64,000 bases of DNA from Cryobacterium tagatosivorans (GCF_004402215.1 NZ_SOEZ01000039.1:1-64000), one strand, 5' to 3'; numbered from the stretch's first letter, positions 25,042 through 35,000 are shown. Translations and numbers: made by a program. Notes: generated by a model from the sequence alone, not told the origin.

Positions 25042-25155
25042 CCCCCCGATGGGGGGCGAATATCCGGGCGGCGCGCCCACCGGCTGCCGCGACCCCCTTT
25101 CAGGGGGCTGTGGGCCGCGTTCCGGCGGGGTATGTTCGCCACGTGAGTAGCTGAG
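25042..25155 (+). promoter_or_regulatory. EPS promoter P2 with two C5/G5 boxes and shared block A
   Basis: Box 2a, CCCCCC-GAT-GGGGGG (25042-25056), and box 2b, CCCCC-TTTCA-GGGGG (25093-25107), precede a putative -10 TATGTT (25131-25136). The centre of box 2b is 33.5 bp upstream of the -10 centre. Block A (25127-25155) matches P1 at 28 of 29 positions. Box 2a lies nearer the divergent Gfo/Idh operon and is symmetric, so it could serve both directions. Regulator unknown. Confidence 0.65.
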
Positions 25156-25184
25156 CTTTCTTCAGTGATTCACAGTTTCGGACC

Positions 25185-25200
25185 GGCGCCCCAGGGCGCC
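25185..25200 (+). repeat. GC hairpin in the P2 leader
   Basis: GGCGCCC (25185-25191) pairs with GGGCGCC (25194-25200). It sits between block A and the identical 28-nt block B (25222-25249), as the hairpin at 1701-1720 does in the other leader. Confidence 0.55.
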
Positions 25201-25252
25201 AGGCCCGACGCGCCACCCCTTACCTGTAAACCCGAACTGCAGGGAATGAACT

Positions 25253-25378
25253 GTGACCACGTCGCTGAGCCGTCGACGCTTCCGTCGACACCGCACCTCC
25301 GGCCCACCCGCCGCCACCACTGCCGCCGCCTGCCGCGCCCTCCGCCTCGGCTCCCCGGCCCCGGTGAGGTCGACATGA
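25253..25378 (+). CDS. second 41-codon Arg-rich leader peptide, coupled to a GT4 gene
   Basis: A GTG-started small ORF (begins MTTSLSRRRFRRHR) of exactly 41 codons. It uses the same 28-nt upstream block with AGGGA 7 nt before the start, and its TGA overlaps the ATG at 25375. Compared with the copy at 1824, the length, start codon, MTT opening, Arg at 7, 8, 11 and 12 and the ATGA overlap are kept, while the C-terminal half differs (here Ala/Pro-rich with one Cys). Keeping the frame length while sequence drifts suggests that translation through the ORF matters more than the exact peptide. Confidence 0.65.
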   Translation: MTTSLSRRRFRRHRTSGPPAATTAAACRALRLGSPAPVRST

Positions 25379-26604
25379 CGGACGGGCAGGCCGTTCTGCG
25401 GATAGCGATGATCGGCACCCGGGGCGTGCCCGCGGCCTACGGCGGGTTCGAGACGGCGGTCGAGGAGATCGGCCACAGGCTCGTCAGCCGCGGCCATGAG
25501 GTCACCGTGTACTGCCGCACCACCGGTGAAGCGTCCCCCCGCACCTACCGGGGCATGGACCTCGTGCACCTGCCGTCCCTGCACCTGCGCGCGCTGGAGA
25601 CCCTTAGCCACACCGCCCTCTCGGTCGGCCACCTGTCGCGGCATCGACGGCCCGACGTCGCGTTCGTCTTCAACGCGGCCAACGCGCCGTTCCTGCCCCG
25701 GCTCCGCCGCCACAATGTGCCGACGGCCGTGCACGTCGACGGCCTGGAGTGGAAGCGCGGCAAGTGGGGCCCCGTCGGCCGGCGTTACTACCGCTGGGCC
25801 GAAGAGGTCGCCGTACGCCAGGCGGACGCGCTCATCTCGGACGCGCAGGGAATCGTGGACTACTACCAGCACGAGTTCGCCATTCCCACCGACCTCATCA
25901 CCTACGGCGCGAAGATCCTGCGCGAGGTTCCGACCGACCTCGTGTCGGATCTCGGGCTGGTCGCGGGCGGCTACCACCTCGTGGTGGCGCGTTTCGAACC
26001 GGAGAACCACGTCGACGTCCTCGTCGAGGGGTATCTCCGCAGTGGCGCGACCCTTCCCCTGGTCGTCGTCGGCTCTGCGCCGTACGCGGCGGAGTACACC
26101 TCCCGGGTCGCCAGGCTCGCCGCGTCCGATCCCCGCATCCGCCTGCTCGGCGGCGTCTGGAACCAGGATCTCCTCGACCAGCTCTACGCGCACGCCGTCA
26201 CCTACCTCCACGGCCACTCGGTCGGCGGAACGAACCCGTCGTTGCTGCGCGCGATGGGCGCCGGCACGGCGGTCCTGGCCTGGGACGTCGTCTTCAATCG
26301 CGAGGTGCTCGGCAGCAACGGGGCCTACTTCCAGGATGCCGCGAACCTCGCCAACCTGATCGAGGACGCCGAGCTCAGCCCGCACCGCACCGCGGAAATC
26401 GGCGAGGGCCTGCAGGGACGCGCCAGGGCGCTCTTCAACTGGGAGAGCGTCACCTCCGGGTACGAAGACCTCGCGATGCGGCTCACCGAGGGCTACAGCA
26501 CGCGCGGCCTGAGCCGCGGGCGCACGGGCCATTCGGCCTGGAGCGAGGCCTACAAGCCGACCCGGCATCCGTCGCCGGCCGTGGTCAGGCGGACGATCAT
26601 ATGA
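25375..26604 (+). CDS. DUF1972/GT4 glycosyltransferase (rhamnosyltransferase-like)
   Basis: Four hundred and nine residues. The N-terminus IAMIGTRGVPAAYGGFETAV is the hallmark of DUF1972-type GT4 enzymes of EPS loci. GHEVTVYCR, HVDGLEWKRGKWG and the donor region SVGGTNPSLLRAMGAGTAVL follow. It transfers a sugar to the lipid-linked intermediate; donor unknown. The ATG at 25375 overlaps the leader-peptide stop. An upstream in-frame start would translate the leader in the wrong frame. First full gene of the P2 operon, and its stop overlaps the next gene (ATGA at 26601). Confidence 0.92.
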   Translation: MTDGQAVLRIAMIGTRGVPAAYGGFETAVEEIGHRLVSRGHEVTVYCRTTGEASPRTYRGMDLVHLPSLHLRALETLSHTALSVGHLSRHRRPDVAFVFNAANAPFLPRLRRHNVPTAVHVDGLEWKRGKWGPVGRRYYRWAEEVAVRQADALISDAQGIVDYYQHEFAIPTDLITYGAKILREVPTDLVSDLGLVAGGYHLVVARFEPENHVDVLVEGYLRSGATLPLVVVGSAPYAAEYTSRVARLAASDPRIRLLGGVWNQDLLDQLYAHAVTYLHGHSVGGTNPSLLRAMGAGTAVLAWDVVFNREVLGSNGAYFQDAANLANLIEDAELSPHRTAEIGEGLQGRARALFNWESVTSGYEDLAMRLTEGYSTRGLSRGRTGHSAWSEAYKPTRHPSPAVVRRTII

Positions 26605-27416
26605 GCGCCATGCCCCCGTTCACCGTTGGCACGGATGCGCCCGAGAGCTACTGGGGCACGGTCCGGCGGCTGTCGGCCGCCCAGAAGACCGCGGCGCCCG
26701 GCGCACCGGCCTACTCGATCTACGTCAATCGACGGATAGGCCGCTACCTCGCCGCGGCCGCCTACCGGGTGGGACTTGCCCCCAACGGCGTGACCGCGAT
26801 CAGCGCGGTCTTCACCTTCTCCGGGATCCTCCTCCTCGCGATCGGAGAGCCCGGCTGGGGGCTCGGCGTCGCAGTCTGGCTTCTCCTCGCCGTCGGTTAC
26901 GCCCTGGATTCCGCCGATGGACAGGTGGCCAGGCTGCGGGGAGGCGGGTCTCCGTCCGGCGAATGGCTCGACCACGTGGTGGACTCGGTCAAGATCTCGA
27001 GCCTGCACCTCGCCGTGCTGGTGACGGCGTTCAGCCACTTCGACCTCCCCAGCCCGGCCTGGCTGCTCGTCCCGGTGGGCTTCACCGTCGTGGCGGCCGT
27101 CTCCTTCTTCGCGATGATCCTGAACGACCTTCTCAAGGCGAAACACGCCACCGGGGCGGAGGCCGCGCCCCGCCGCAGCACGCCGTGGCGCTCGCTGCTC
27201 GTGATCCCGACGGATTACGGCATCCTCTGCCTGGTCTTCGTGCTCCTCGGTGCACCGCAGCTGTTCTTCACCGTCTACACGGTCATCTTCGCGGCGAATG
27301 CGGCCTTCCTGGCGCTCGCCCTGCACAAGTGGTTCCGCGATATGGCCGTGCTGGGGACCGCGGCGGCACAGACGGTCCCTGAACCCATCCAGCACCCGTC
27401 CGACAAGACTTTTTAG
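26601..27416 (+). CDS. CDP-alcohol phosphatidyltransferase family membrane protein
   Basis: Two hundred and seventy-one residues with 5-6 helices. The full CDP-alcohol signature is present: D-x2-D-G-x2-A-R-x8-G-x3-D-x3-D at about residues 101-128 (DSADGQVAR, then GEWLDHVVDS). Family members transfer a phospho-alcohol from a CDP carrier. In an EPS operon, between a glycosyltransferase and the BY-kinase, a role in phospholipid supply seems less likely than adding a phospho-substituent or making a special carrier. A TagD-like cytidylyltransferase at 41152 could supply the CDP-activated group. Substrate not determinable. Confidence 0.85.
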   Translation: MSAMPPFTVGTDAPESYWGTVRRLSAAQKTAAPGAPAYSIYVNRRIGRYLAAAAYRVGLAPNGVTAISAVFTFSGILLLAIGEPGWGLGVAVWLLLAVGYALDSADGQVARLRGGGSPSGEWLDHVVDSVKISSLHLAVLVTAFSHFDLPSPAWLLVPVGFTVVAAVSFFAMILNDLLKAKHATGAEAAPRRSTPWRSLLVIPTDYGILCLVFVLLGAPQLFFTVYTVIFAANAAFLALALHKWFRDMAVLGTAAAQTVPEPIQHPSDKTF

Positions 27417-27453
27417 CGAATAGCGCCTTGAGCGAATACCGAGGGGAGACAAC

Positions 27454-28911
27454 GTGGAACCGATCGACTATCTGAGGACGGTGACCAGGCGGTGGCTGGT
27501 GATCCTGGTCCTCGGGGTTGTGGGGGTCGCCGCCGCGTGGGCGTATGCGGCCACCCTGCCCGTGATGTATCAATCGAGGAGCAGCGTCTTCGTCACCAGC
27601 CAGCGCGGCGAAACGACGAACGAGCTGGTGCAGGGCTCGACCTTCACCCAGAACCTCGTCGAATCGTATGCGCAGCTGGCGACGATGCCGGCCGTCCTGG
27701 ACCCCGTCATCGAGGATCTCGGGCTCGACACCACGGCGAGGGCGCTCGCCTCGCGGGTGACCGCCGAGACGCCGCTCAACACCGTGATCATCGAGATCAC
27801 CGTGGCCGACCGTTCGGCGACGGACGCCGCCGTGATCGCGGACGCCATCACCGACTCGCTGGCCACCACCGTGCAGAACCTCGCGCCGAAGGGCCCGAAC
27901 GATGCGCCGTCGATCACCATGGAAACGGTCTCGACCGCGCAGGTGGCGAAGAACCCGTCGTCGCCCAACGTGCCGTTCATCCTGGTCACCGGCCTGCTCG
28001 CGGGCCTTGCCCTCGGCGTCGTGTACGCGCTCGGCCGCGAGTTGCTGGACACGCGCGTGCGGGAGGACAAGGACCTGGCGCGGGTGACCGACACTCCCCT
28101 GATCGGCAAGGTCGGCCTGAAGCGCCGCACCGACCCGGCCGGCCTGGTGATGCGGGCGATGCCCCGAAGTTCGCTCGCGGAGGATTACCGGCGGATCTGC
28201 GCCAACCTCGAGTTCATCGACGTGGACAATCGGCCGCGCATCGTCGTGGTCACCTCTCCCCTGCCGCAGGACGGCAAGTCGACCACGGCGGCCAACCTGG
28301 CCCTGGCGATGGCCGAGCGGTACCCGCGCGTGTTGCTCATCGACGCCGACCTCCGACGACCGAGCCTCGCGGACATGTGCGGGATCGAGGGCGAGCTCGG
28401 CCTCACCACGGTTCTCGTCGGAGCCTGCACCCGCTCGGAGGCGATCACCGTCTGGGCGAACGCGCTCCACGTGCTACCGGCCGGCGCGCTTCCCCCGAAT
28501 CCCGGCCAGCTTCTCGGGTCGACGGCCATGCACGACCTGGTGAAGCAGCTGTCCGCCGAGTACGACTTCATCGTGATCGACTCTCCCCCACTGCTGCCGG
28601 CCAGTGACGCCCTCGGGCTTGCGCACGTGTCCGACGGCGCCATTGTCGTGGCCCGCTTCAACTCGACCCGCCGGCAGAAGCTCGCGAGCACCCTGGAGTC
28701 GCTGGAAGCGGTGAACGCGCGCGTGCTCGGGATCGTGCTCAACCAGGTGCGCGACCGCCGGTCCGAGGCGTACTACGGAGCCCAGTTGCCACCCGAGGAG
28801 GCGCCGGCCGAGCCGGCCGCCGCGACCCGCCGGAAGGCCCCGGCGGGGCGGTCCAGGGCGGAGTCGGCCCTCGTGCGCCTGCGCGACGGATTGCGAAGCC
28901 GGTCGACGTAG
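27454..28911 (+). CDS. Wzz-BY-kinase fusion (polysaccharide co-polymerase/tyrosine autokinase)
   Basis: Four hundred and eighty-five residues. An N-terminal Wzz domain (helices at about 14-33 and 174-194) is followed by a cytoplasmic CpsD/CapB-type ATPase: Walker A SPLPQDGKST (268-277), Walker A' VLLIDADLRRP (293-303), Walker B FIVIDSPPLLPASD. The C-terminal tail has only a YY pair (AYYGAQLPP) rather than a long tyrosine cluster, then a basic stretch. Such proteins control chain length and export, and are usually countered by an LMW phosphatase (candidate at 40483). GTG start with GAGGGGAGA upstream. Its TAG overlaps the next GTG. Confidence 0.92.
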   Translation: MEPIDYLRTVTRRWLVILVLGVVGVAAAWAYAATLPVMYQSRSSVFVTSQRGETTNELVQGSTFTQNLVESYAQLATMPAVLDPVIEDLGLDTTARALASRVTAETPLNTVIIEITVADRSATDAAVIADAITDSLATTVQNLAPKGPNDAPSITMETVSTAQVAKNPSSPNVPFILVTGLLAGLALGVVYALGRELLDTRVREDKDLARVTDTPLIGKVGLKRRTDPAGLVMRAMPRSSLAEDYRRICANLEFIDVDNRPRIVVVTSPLPQDGKSTTAANLALAMAERYPRVLLIDADLRRPSLADMCGIEGELGLTTVLVGACTRSEAITVWANALHVLPAGALPPNPGQLLGSTAMHDLVKQLSAEYDFIVIDSPPLLPASDALGLAHVSDGAIVVARFNSTRRQKLASTLESLEAVNARVLGIVLNQVRDRRSEAYYGAQLPPEEAPAEPAAATRRKAPAGRSRAESALVRLRDGLRSRST

Positions 28912-29960
28912 TGCGCATCCTCCAGTCCTACCCGGGCGGGCGGGCAACGACGAACCCGTACCTGACCCAGCTCGGGAACCGGCTGGGCGCACGCTCGGAG
29001 CTGCTCACCTTCACCTGGACGCGCGCGCTCACCGACCGCTACGACGTGCTGCACGTGCACTGGCCGGAGACCCTGCTGCGCGGCCGCACACCCCTGCGAG
29101 CCCTGGTGCGGCGGCTGTTGTTCCGAGCGCTCCTGGCTCGAGTGCGCCGCCGGCGCACCGCGGTCGTGCGCACCGTGCACAACGTGCGGAGCCACGAGGA
29201 CACAACCCCGGCGGAACGGCGCCTGATCGAACGCCTGGACCGCCGGACCACCCTGTGGATCCGCCTCAACGAGGCGACACCGGTGCCGGGCGGCGCCCCG
29301 GTGCGCACGATCGAGCACGGCGACTACCGGGACTGGTTCGCCGGCCACGCACTCCCGGATACGCAGCCCGGCCGGATGCTGTACTTCGGGCTCATCCGTT
29401 CCTACAAGGGCCTGGACGCGTTGATCACCGCCTTCGCCGGGCTGCCGGCCGCCCCCGGCGCGGGGGCGGAGGCGCCGTCCCTGCAGATCGTCGGTCGGCC
29501 CCAGCCGCCCGGGCTCGGTGAGGCCGTCGTCCGCGCTGCCGCCGTCGACACCAGGATCGACGTCTGCCTGCGCTACGTGAGCGATGCCGAACTCGTCGAC
29601 GCCGTCGGGCGGGCCGAGCTCGTCGTTCTTCCCTACCGGGAGATGCACAATTCCGGGGCCGCCCTCGTGGCACTCTCCCTGGGCCGGCCCATCCTGGTTC
29701 CCTCCAACGCCGTCACCGAGGCGCTCAGGACCGAGGTCGGGCAGGACTGGGTGATCACGTACTCCGGCGAGATCTCGGCGGCTGTCCTCGCGGAGGGGAT
29801 GGCGCGTGCCCGCGCCCAGCGCGGCGAGACCGGGCCCGACCTCTCCCGGCGCCGCTGGGACGACGTCATAGACCGCCATTTCGAAGCCTACGAGTCGGCC
29901 GTGCTCGCGGCTCGCTCGCCACGACCAGCTCCCCGCGCGGTTCCGGCCGGGCTGTACTGA
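28911..29960 (+). CDS. GT-B glycosyltransferase of the EPS operon
   Basis: Three hundred and forty-nine residues. The N-terminus QSYPGGRATTNPYLTQL and YDVLHVHWPE recall GumK/AceP-like EPS transferases. The C-terminal donor region has MLYFGLIRSYKGLDALI, LQIVGRPQP and PYREMHNSGAALVALSLG. The GTG start shares one base with the kinase stop. Last gene of the P2 operon. Its final 95 bases are antisense to the next gene, the longest of the island's convergent overlaps. Confidence 0.87.
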   Translation: MRILQSYPGGRATTNPYLTQLGNRLGARSELLTFTWTRALTDRYDVLHVHWPETLLRGRTPLRALVRRLLFRALLARVRRRRTAVVRTVHNVRSHEDTTPAERRLIERLDRRTTLWIRLNEATPVPGGAPVRTIEHGDYRDWFAGHALPDTQPGRMLYFGLIRSYKGLDALITAFAGLPAAPGAGAEAPSLQIVGRPQPPGLGEAVVRAAAVDTRIDVCLRYVSDAELVDAVGRAELVVLPYREMHNSGAALVALSLGRPILVPSNAVTEALRTEVGQDWVITYSGEISAAVLAEGMARARAQRGETGPDLSRRRWDDVIDRHFEAYESAVLAARSPRPAPRAVPAGLY

Positions 29961-31062
29961 ACAGCCAGGCATCGGCGGCCAGCCGGCCGTCGATGGCCGG
30001 CAGGTCGGCCGTCACCGCGGACGCGCTGCGTCCGGCCCGGAGCGCGGAGACGAGCGCATCGGCGAGTTCCGAGGGACCGGAGGCCGGTTCGAGAACACCG
30101 TGGCCGTGGTCGGCCAGCCAGCCGGCCAGGCCCGTTTCGGTCGTGGTCACGACCGTGCACCCGTGCGCGAGGCCTTCCACGATGGGCAGGCCGACCTGCT
30201 CCCGCCAGGTCGGCGTGGGCTGCGAGGGCAGCACGAGCACGCCGCTGCGACGGAGGTGCCGATGGATTTCGCTCCGGTCGGGGTCGATCATCAGCTCGAT
30301 CGAATCGTCCCGGTCCGCGGCCGACCTGGCACGACCCTCGAGCACCCCCTTGCCGATGATGCAGAGCCGCGCTCCGGGCACCCGTTCCCGCACGGAGTCC
30401 CACGCTTCGAGAACGCGCAGGACCCCTTTGCGCTCGACCAGCGCCCCGACGAAGAGGACGCGGGGAAGATCCCGTACGGTGTCGTGCTCGCAGGAGCAGG
30501 GGGCCGGCAGGGCCGGTATGAGGGTCGTGAGGGTTCGATCGCGCGGTTCCGGCAGGGCGCTGCCGTAGGTGCCGCGTGCGGAGTCCGTCGCGAATGCGAC
30601 CCGGTCGAGTTGCCCCCAGACGAAACGCGCCAGCGCGCCGTCGACCGTCCGCCTCAGCCGCTCTTTCGCCGAACCGGCGGGTGGGCGGCCGAATGGGTCG
30701 GCGTTCTCCATCGCGTAGCTCACGATCGTCGCGCGCGGGCCCCCGAGGAGTGAGCGCAGGCGCAGGGACGCGACCGCGAGAGCGCTCCCCGGCAGGCTGG
30801 AGAGCATGAGCGGCTCGTTGATTTCGAGTTCGGAGACGCGCGAGCGAGCCAGCAGCCAGGCCGCCCGGACGGGACCGGCCTGCACGACCTCGAGTCCGGC
30901 CAGCAGGGACTCCTGGAAATCGTACCGGCGGACGCGGTAGATGATCGTGGCCGGGGGGAGCCGGTGGGCGCGCTCGAGATACGCGCTTCGGAGCGTGCGC
31001 AGCAGTCGCGCCCGCTCCAGCCCGAGCGGAGCGTTCGGGTGGGCCGTGTGCGCCGCCGGCAT
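29866..31062 (-). CDS. GT4-like glycosyltransferase
   Basis: Three hundred and ninety-eight residues. GT-B fold, with VLFVGALVERKGVLRVLEAW, RLCIIGKGVLEGRAR, GVLVLPSQPTPTWREQVG and GLPIVEGLAHGCTVVTTTETG in the donor half. The last about 30 residues (RPEPRGELVV to the end) are encoded antisense to the preceding transferase and look poorly conserved, so the functional C-terminus may end earlier. Four bases separate it from the GT2 gene upstream, so the two form a minus-strand pair. Confidence 0.84.
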   Translation of the reverse strand: MPAAHTAHPNAPLGLERARLLRTLRSAYLERAHRLPPATIIYRVRRYDFQESLLAGLEVVQAGPVRAAWLLARSRVSELEINEPLMLSSLPGSALAVASLRLRSLLGGPRATIVSYAMENADPFGRPPAGSAKERLRRTVDGALARFVWGQLDRVAFATDSARGTYGSALPEPRDRTLTTLIPALPAPCSCEHDTVRDLPRVLFVGALVERKGVLRVLEAWDSVRERVPGARLCIIGKGVLEGRARSAADRDDSIELMIDPDRSEIHRHLRRSGVLVLPSQPTPTWREQVGLPIVEGLAHGCTVVTTTETGLAGWLADHGHGVLEPASGPSELADALVSALRAGRSASAVTADLPAIDGRLAADAWLFSTARPEPRGELVVASEPRARPTRRLRNGGL

Positions 31063-31065
31063 CGC

Positions 31066-31995
31066 CTAGCTCCGCCGGTACTCGCTGTACACGGACCCGA
31101 CGGACCCGGTGAGCATTCCCGCCCCCCTCGCCGCGGTACGCAGGCCCCGGGCGCGAGCCCCGAGCTGTCCGGTGAGGACGCCGGCGGCGTAGCGGGCGGT
31201 GCCCCCGAGCACGCGGGCGGATCCCCGGGTGAGCAGTGAGATCCGCACGAGCGCACGCCGGGCGCTCTCAGTGTCCTCCAGCGCAATCCGGCTCCAGGTG
31301 TTGCCCATCCGGAATGCGCGTCGCAGGACCCACTGCCGGGTGAGCCGCACGGCGGGAACGACGTCGATGACCACCGCCTCGTCGCACCAGATCATCTCGC
31401 CGCCGCGCGCGTGCAACTGCCGGGTGAACAGCGAGTCCGAGCCCCCGCTCAGCCCGAAGCGTTCGTCGAACGTGACGCCGAGCGCGCGAACCTGCTCGAG
31501 GTCGAGGAGCAGGTTGTTCGTCGCGGCGAGCGGGACGCGCGTCCCGGTGGTGTGCCGGCGGCGCTCGAAGAAGCGACCGGCGCGGATCCAGAGGTCGGGC
31601 TCGGTGTCGTAGCGTGAGAGCACGGGGCCGACCACCGCCGCGGGCCTGGAGGAGTCGTAGGTGGCCAGCAGTGCCGCCAGCCACGCGTCGGTGGGTCGCT
31701 CGTCATCGTCGATGAAGACGAGGAGGTCGTACGCGGAGGCCTCGGCGAGCGCCCGGTTCCTGGCCGCGGCGATCCCGGGCTCGGGTTCGTGCACGTAGGC
31801 GACCGGGTCGAACCGCCCGAGCTCCCTGACCAGGCCGCGGGCCCCGGCATCAGGATCGTTGTCGACGACAAGGATGTGCGCCTCCGGGCCGACGCCTGCG
31901 GCCTGGTCGACGAGCGCCGGAAGCAACTCCTCCAGGTCCAGGGGCCTGCGGAAGGTCAGGACCGCGATGAGGATGCGCGGCCGGGCATCGGGCAT
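31066..31995 (-). CDS. GT2 family glycosyltransferase
   Basis: Three hundred and nine residues. ILIAVLTFRRPLDLEELLPAL, VDNDPDAGARG, the DxD region LLVFIDDDERPTDAWLA and FGLSGGSDSLFTRQLHARGG are typical of GT-A inverting enzymes. The C-terminal part carries amphipathic helices that may contact the membrane. The ATG at 31995 is preferred over the one at 32001: AAGGGAG abuts the earlier codon but lies 6 nt from the later one. First gene of the pair with the GT4-like enzyme. Confidence 0.85.
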   Translation of the reverse strand: MPDARPRILIAVLTFRRPLDLEELLPALVDQAAGVGPEAHILVVDNDPDAGARGLVRELGRFDPVAYVHEPEPGIAAARNRALAEASAYDLLVFIDDDERPTDAWLAALLATYDSSRPAAVVGPVLSRYDTEPDLWIRAGRFFERRRHTTGTRVPLAATNNLLLDLEQVRALGVTFDERFGLSGGSDSLFTRQLHARGGEMIWCDEAVVIDVVPAVRLTRQWVLRRAFRMGNTWSRIALEDTESARRALVRISLLTRGSARVLGGTARYAAGVLTGQLGARARGLRTAARGAGMLTGSVGSVYSEYRRS

Positions 31996-32021
31996 GAACA
32001 TCTCCCTTCACGCTCCGCCGG

Positions 32022-35000
32022 TCAGCCGACGGGCCTGGCGACGAGGTCGTCGAAGGAGGCCGTCAGGGGGACGACGGTGGCGGTTCCACCGAGGTAGAGG
32101 GCGAAACCGATGTGCCCGGGGCCCTGCATCGTGTCCGTGGCGTCGGTGACGCTCACCTGCCACCCGGTCGGCTCGGCCGTGCCGAGCGGCCAGGCCTTCG
32201 CACGGACAGTCGTCGGCGAGGTTCCGAAGACCTGCGTCCTGACCTGAAGCCGGTCCCCGGTGGCGTAGGTGATTCCCGCGAGGGTCACGGTCTGCAGGTT
32301 CGTCGCCCCGTGCAGCAGTTGGAGCTGAACCACCCCGGTGGCGAGCACCTTCACCCGGGCCCGGTAGTCGTCCGATCCGATCCGCCGGCCGATGACCGAG
32401 ACGTAGGCACCGGACCCGGTCACCTGGTCCTGCAGCGAGATGGTCGCGGTCACGTCCGCGTCCGATGACGACACGTTCGCGAGGTAGGCGTTCACCGTCG
32501 CCCCCGCCGTGGCCGCGCGGAGCCTGCCGACCCCGTCCCCGACGGAGTAGTTGGCGCTCGATCCGGTCACGGTCCACGGGCCGCCGGTGTCGGCGGTGCC
32601 GAGGCCACCCGTGGTGGTGCGCTCGAACGCGTCGGCGGCGAACGCAGCCCCGGCCGGCGGCGGGGCGGCCACCGTGACCTGGCGGGTAGCCACTCCGGTT
32701 GCCCCGGCGTTGTCCGTCACCGTCAGTGTCACCGTGTAGGTGCCTGCCGCGGCGTAGGCGTGGGTGTCCGTGGCTCCCGTCCCCGTTCCCCCGTCGCCGA
32801 ACGCCCAGGCGTATCCGGCGATGGTGCCGTCGGCGTCGGTTGACCCAGACCCGTCGACGGCGACGGAGAGGCCCGTGGGGGTGAGCGTGAGGACGGCCGT
32901 CGGGGTCGCGTTGGCGGGGGCCTGGGCGACGGTCACCTGGTGCGTCACCGTGCCGGTCGAGCCGCCGTTGTCGGTGACGGTGAGGGACACCGTGTAGGTG
33001 CCGGCGGCGGCGTACGTGTGCGAGGCGGTTGGCCCGGCGGCGGTTGCTCCGTCGCCGAACGCCCAGGCGTAGCCGGTGATCGTGCCGTCCGGGTCGGACG
33101 AGGCCGATCCGTCCACGGCCACCGCGAGCTCGTTCGCCGCGCTGCTGAAGGCCGCGGTCGGGGCGAGGTTTCCGGGCGTGCCCGTGGTTGCCAGGGCATA
33201 GTGGTTGGCCACTGTCTCTGCGCTGATAGCCCTGGTGTACAGCGCTACCTCGTCGATGTCGGCCGCGATGTAGTCGCTGAGCGGGCGGCCGGTCCAGCCG
33301 TTGAGGTTGTCGCCGCCGATTCGCCAGTAGCCGCGATAGGACTGGGCCGTGGTCGTGTCGGTGCGTTGCGCGGATTGCTTCCCGTCGATGTAGAGCACCA
33401 TGCCCTGGGCACCGAGGGTCGCGACGATCTGGTGCCACTTCCCGTCGTTGTAGCCGGCTGCAGAGTTCACCGTGCGCGTCCCGGCCGGCGGCCGCACCCC
33501 GAACCAGATCCGCCCGCTGGTGTCCATGTAGACGTGCCGGTCGTAGCTCGTCGACGCGCCGGTGGCACTGTTACCGAAACCGATGATCTTGCCGCCGCGC
33601 TTCGTCGTGGTCTTGACCCACGCCTCGACACTGAACGTGCTCGCGGGATTCTCAATCAATCGGGTGGACGCGAACCCGGCAGTCGTGCCGTCGAATCGCG
33701 ACGCTGTCCCCGTCGTGCCGGTGATGGCGCCCGGCACATTCCCGGTCACGCCGGAGCCTGTGGTCGCATCGACGCCCGTCGCCCAGTCGTAGGCGGTTGT
33801 TCCGCCGGCCTCACCGAACGGCCAGTAGGAACGCGCGTCACCCTGGACGAGGGCCGAATAGGCGCTCGCGCTCCCGGACGCGCTGATCGTCACCGTTGCC
33901 GGGTCGCCGGTGCGGGCGTTGCCGAAGGGGTCGGTGACCCGGATGCGATAGGAGTAGGACTGGCCGGGGGTCAGGCCCGTGTCGGTCCAGCCGAGATTCA
34001 GGCGGTTCCAGTCGGACGAGGACGCCTGGAGCGTCTTGACCGACACCCCGTCGCGGAGGACCTCGTATTTCAGCTGTTCGTTGTCCCGGTCGTACGCCGA
34101 CGACCAGGACACCCGCGCGCTCCCCGCGGCCAGCGAGACGACCGCGGGGACGAAGGCCGACGAGACGAAGGCGGTGTTCGTGACGCGCGGCCCCTCCTTG
34201 TTGGGAGCGATCGTGGACACGGCGAAGCGCGAGAGACCCTGCTGCCCCTTGTTGTTCACGATCGTGAACTCGCCGCCGTAGAGCACGTACTGGGAGTTGC
34301 CGGCGACGTTCCACGGCCCCTGGCCCTGCCCGGTGTAGGTGCCGGTGTTGATGTCGGGGTGCCAGTTGAGGAGGGAGGGCCGCGGGCTGCCGGCGAAGTT
34401 GTAGTAGCTGCCGGCGGCGTTGGCGGTGATCACACCGGTCGTCTTCATGGAGAAGGCGAGCGTGCGGTGGTAGGAGCGCGGCGTGGTCTCCGGGTAACCG
34501 TCGATGTTGCCGCAGTAGTGCACATGGCCGGTCGTGTAGACGACATCGTTGACGGGCGCCGCAGAGTAGGTGTCGCCGTGGCAGTCCTCGATCCAGATCA
34601 GCGTGCCGTCGGCCCAGGCGGCGCGGAAGGTGCCCTCGAACATCGCACCGGCGCCGAAGTCGTAGCCGGTGCCGAAGACCCCGTCGGCCGAGGAAGTCAG
34701 GCTGAGGATGGCGCCGTTCACCCCGCCGTTGCGGATCAAACCGTTGACCTTCCAGGGCAGCGGGGCCCCGGTGCTCGCGTTCGTGGCCGCCATGCCGTAG
34801 CCGGGGTCCGTCCCCCCGTTGTAAGAAGTGAAGCTGCCGCCGATGACCACCTTGGTGCCATCCGGCGAAACCGCCAGCGCGTAGACCCCGCCGCCGGCCG
34901 GCGTCCCCTGCCAGGGCAGCAGGGCGCCGTTCGTTGTGCTGAAGGAGGCGATCTGCGTGCGCGTGACCGCGTTGGCCGCGGTGAAGACGCCACCGGCGTA

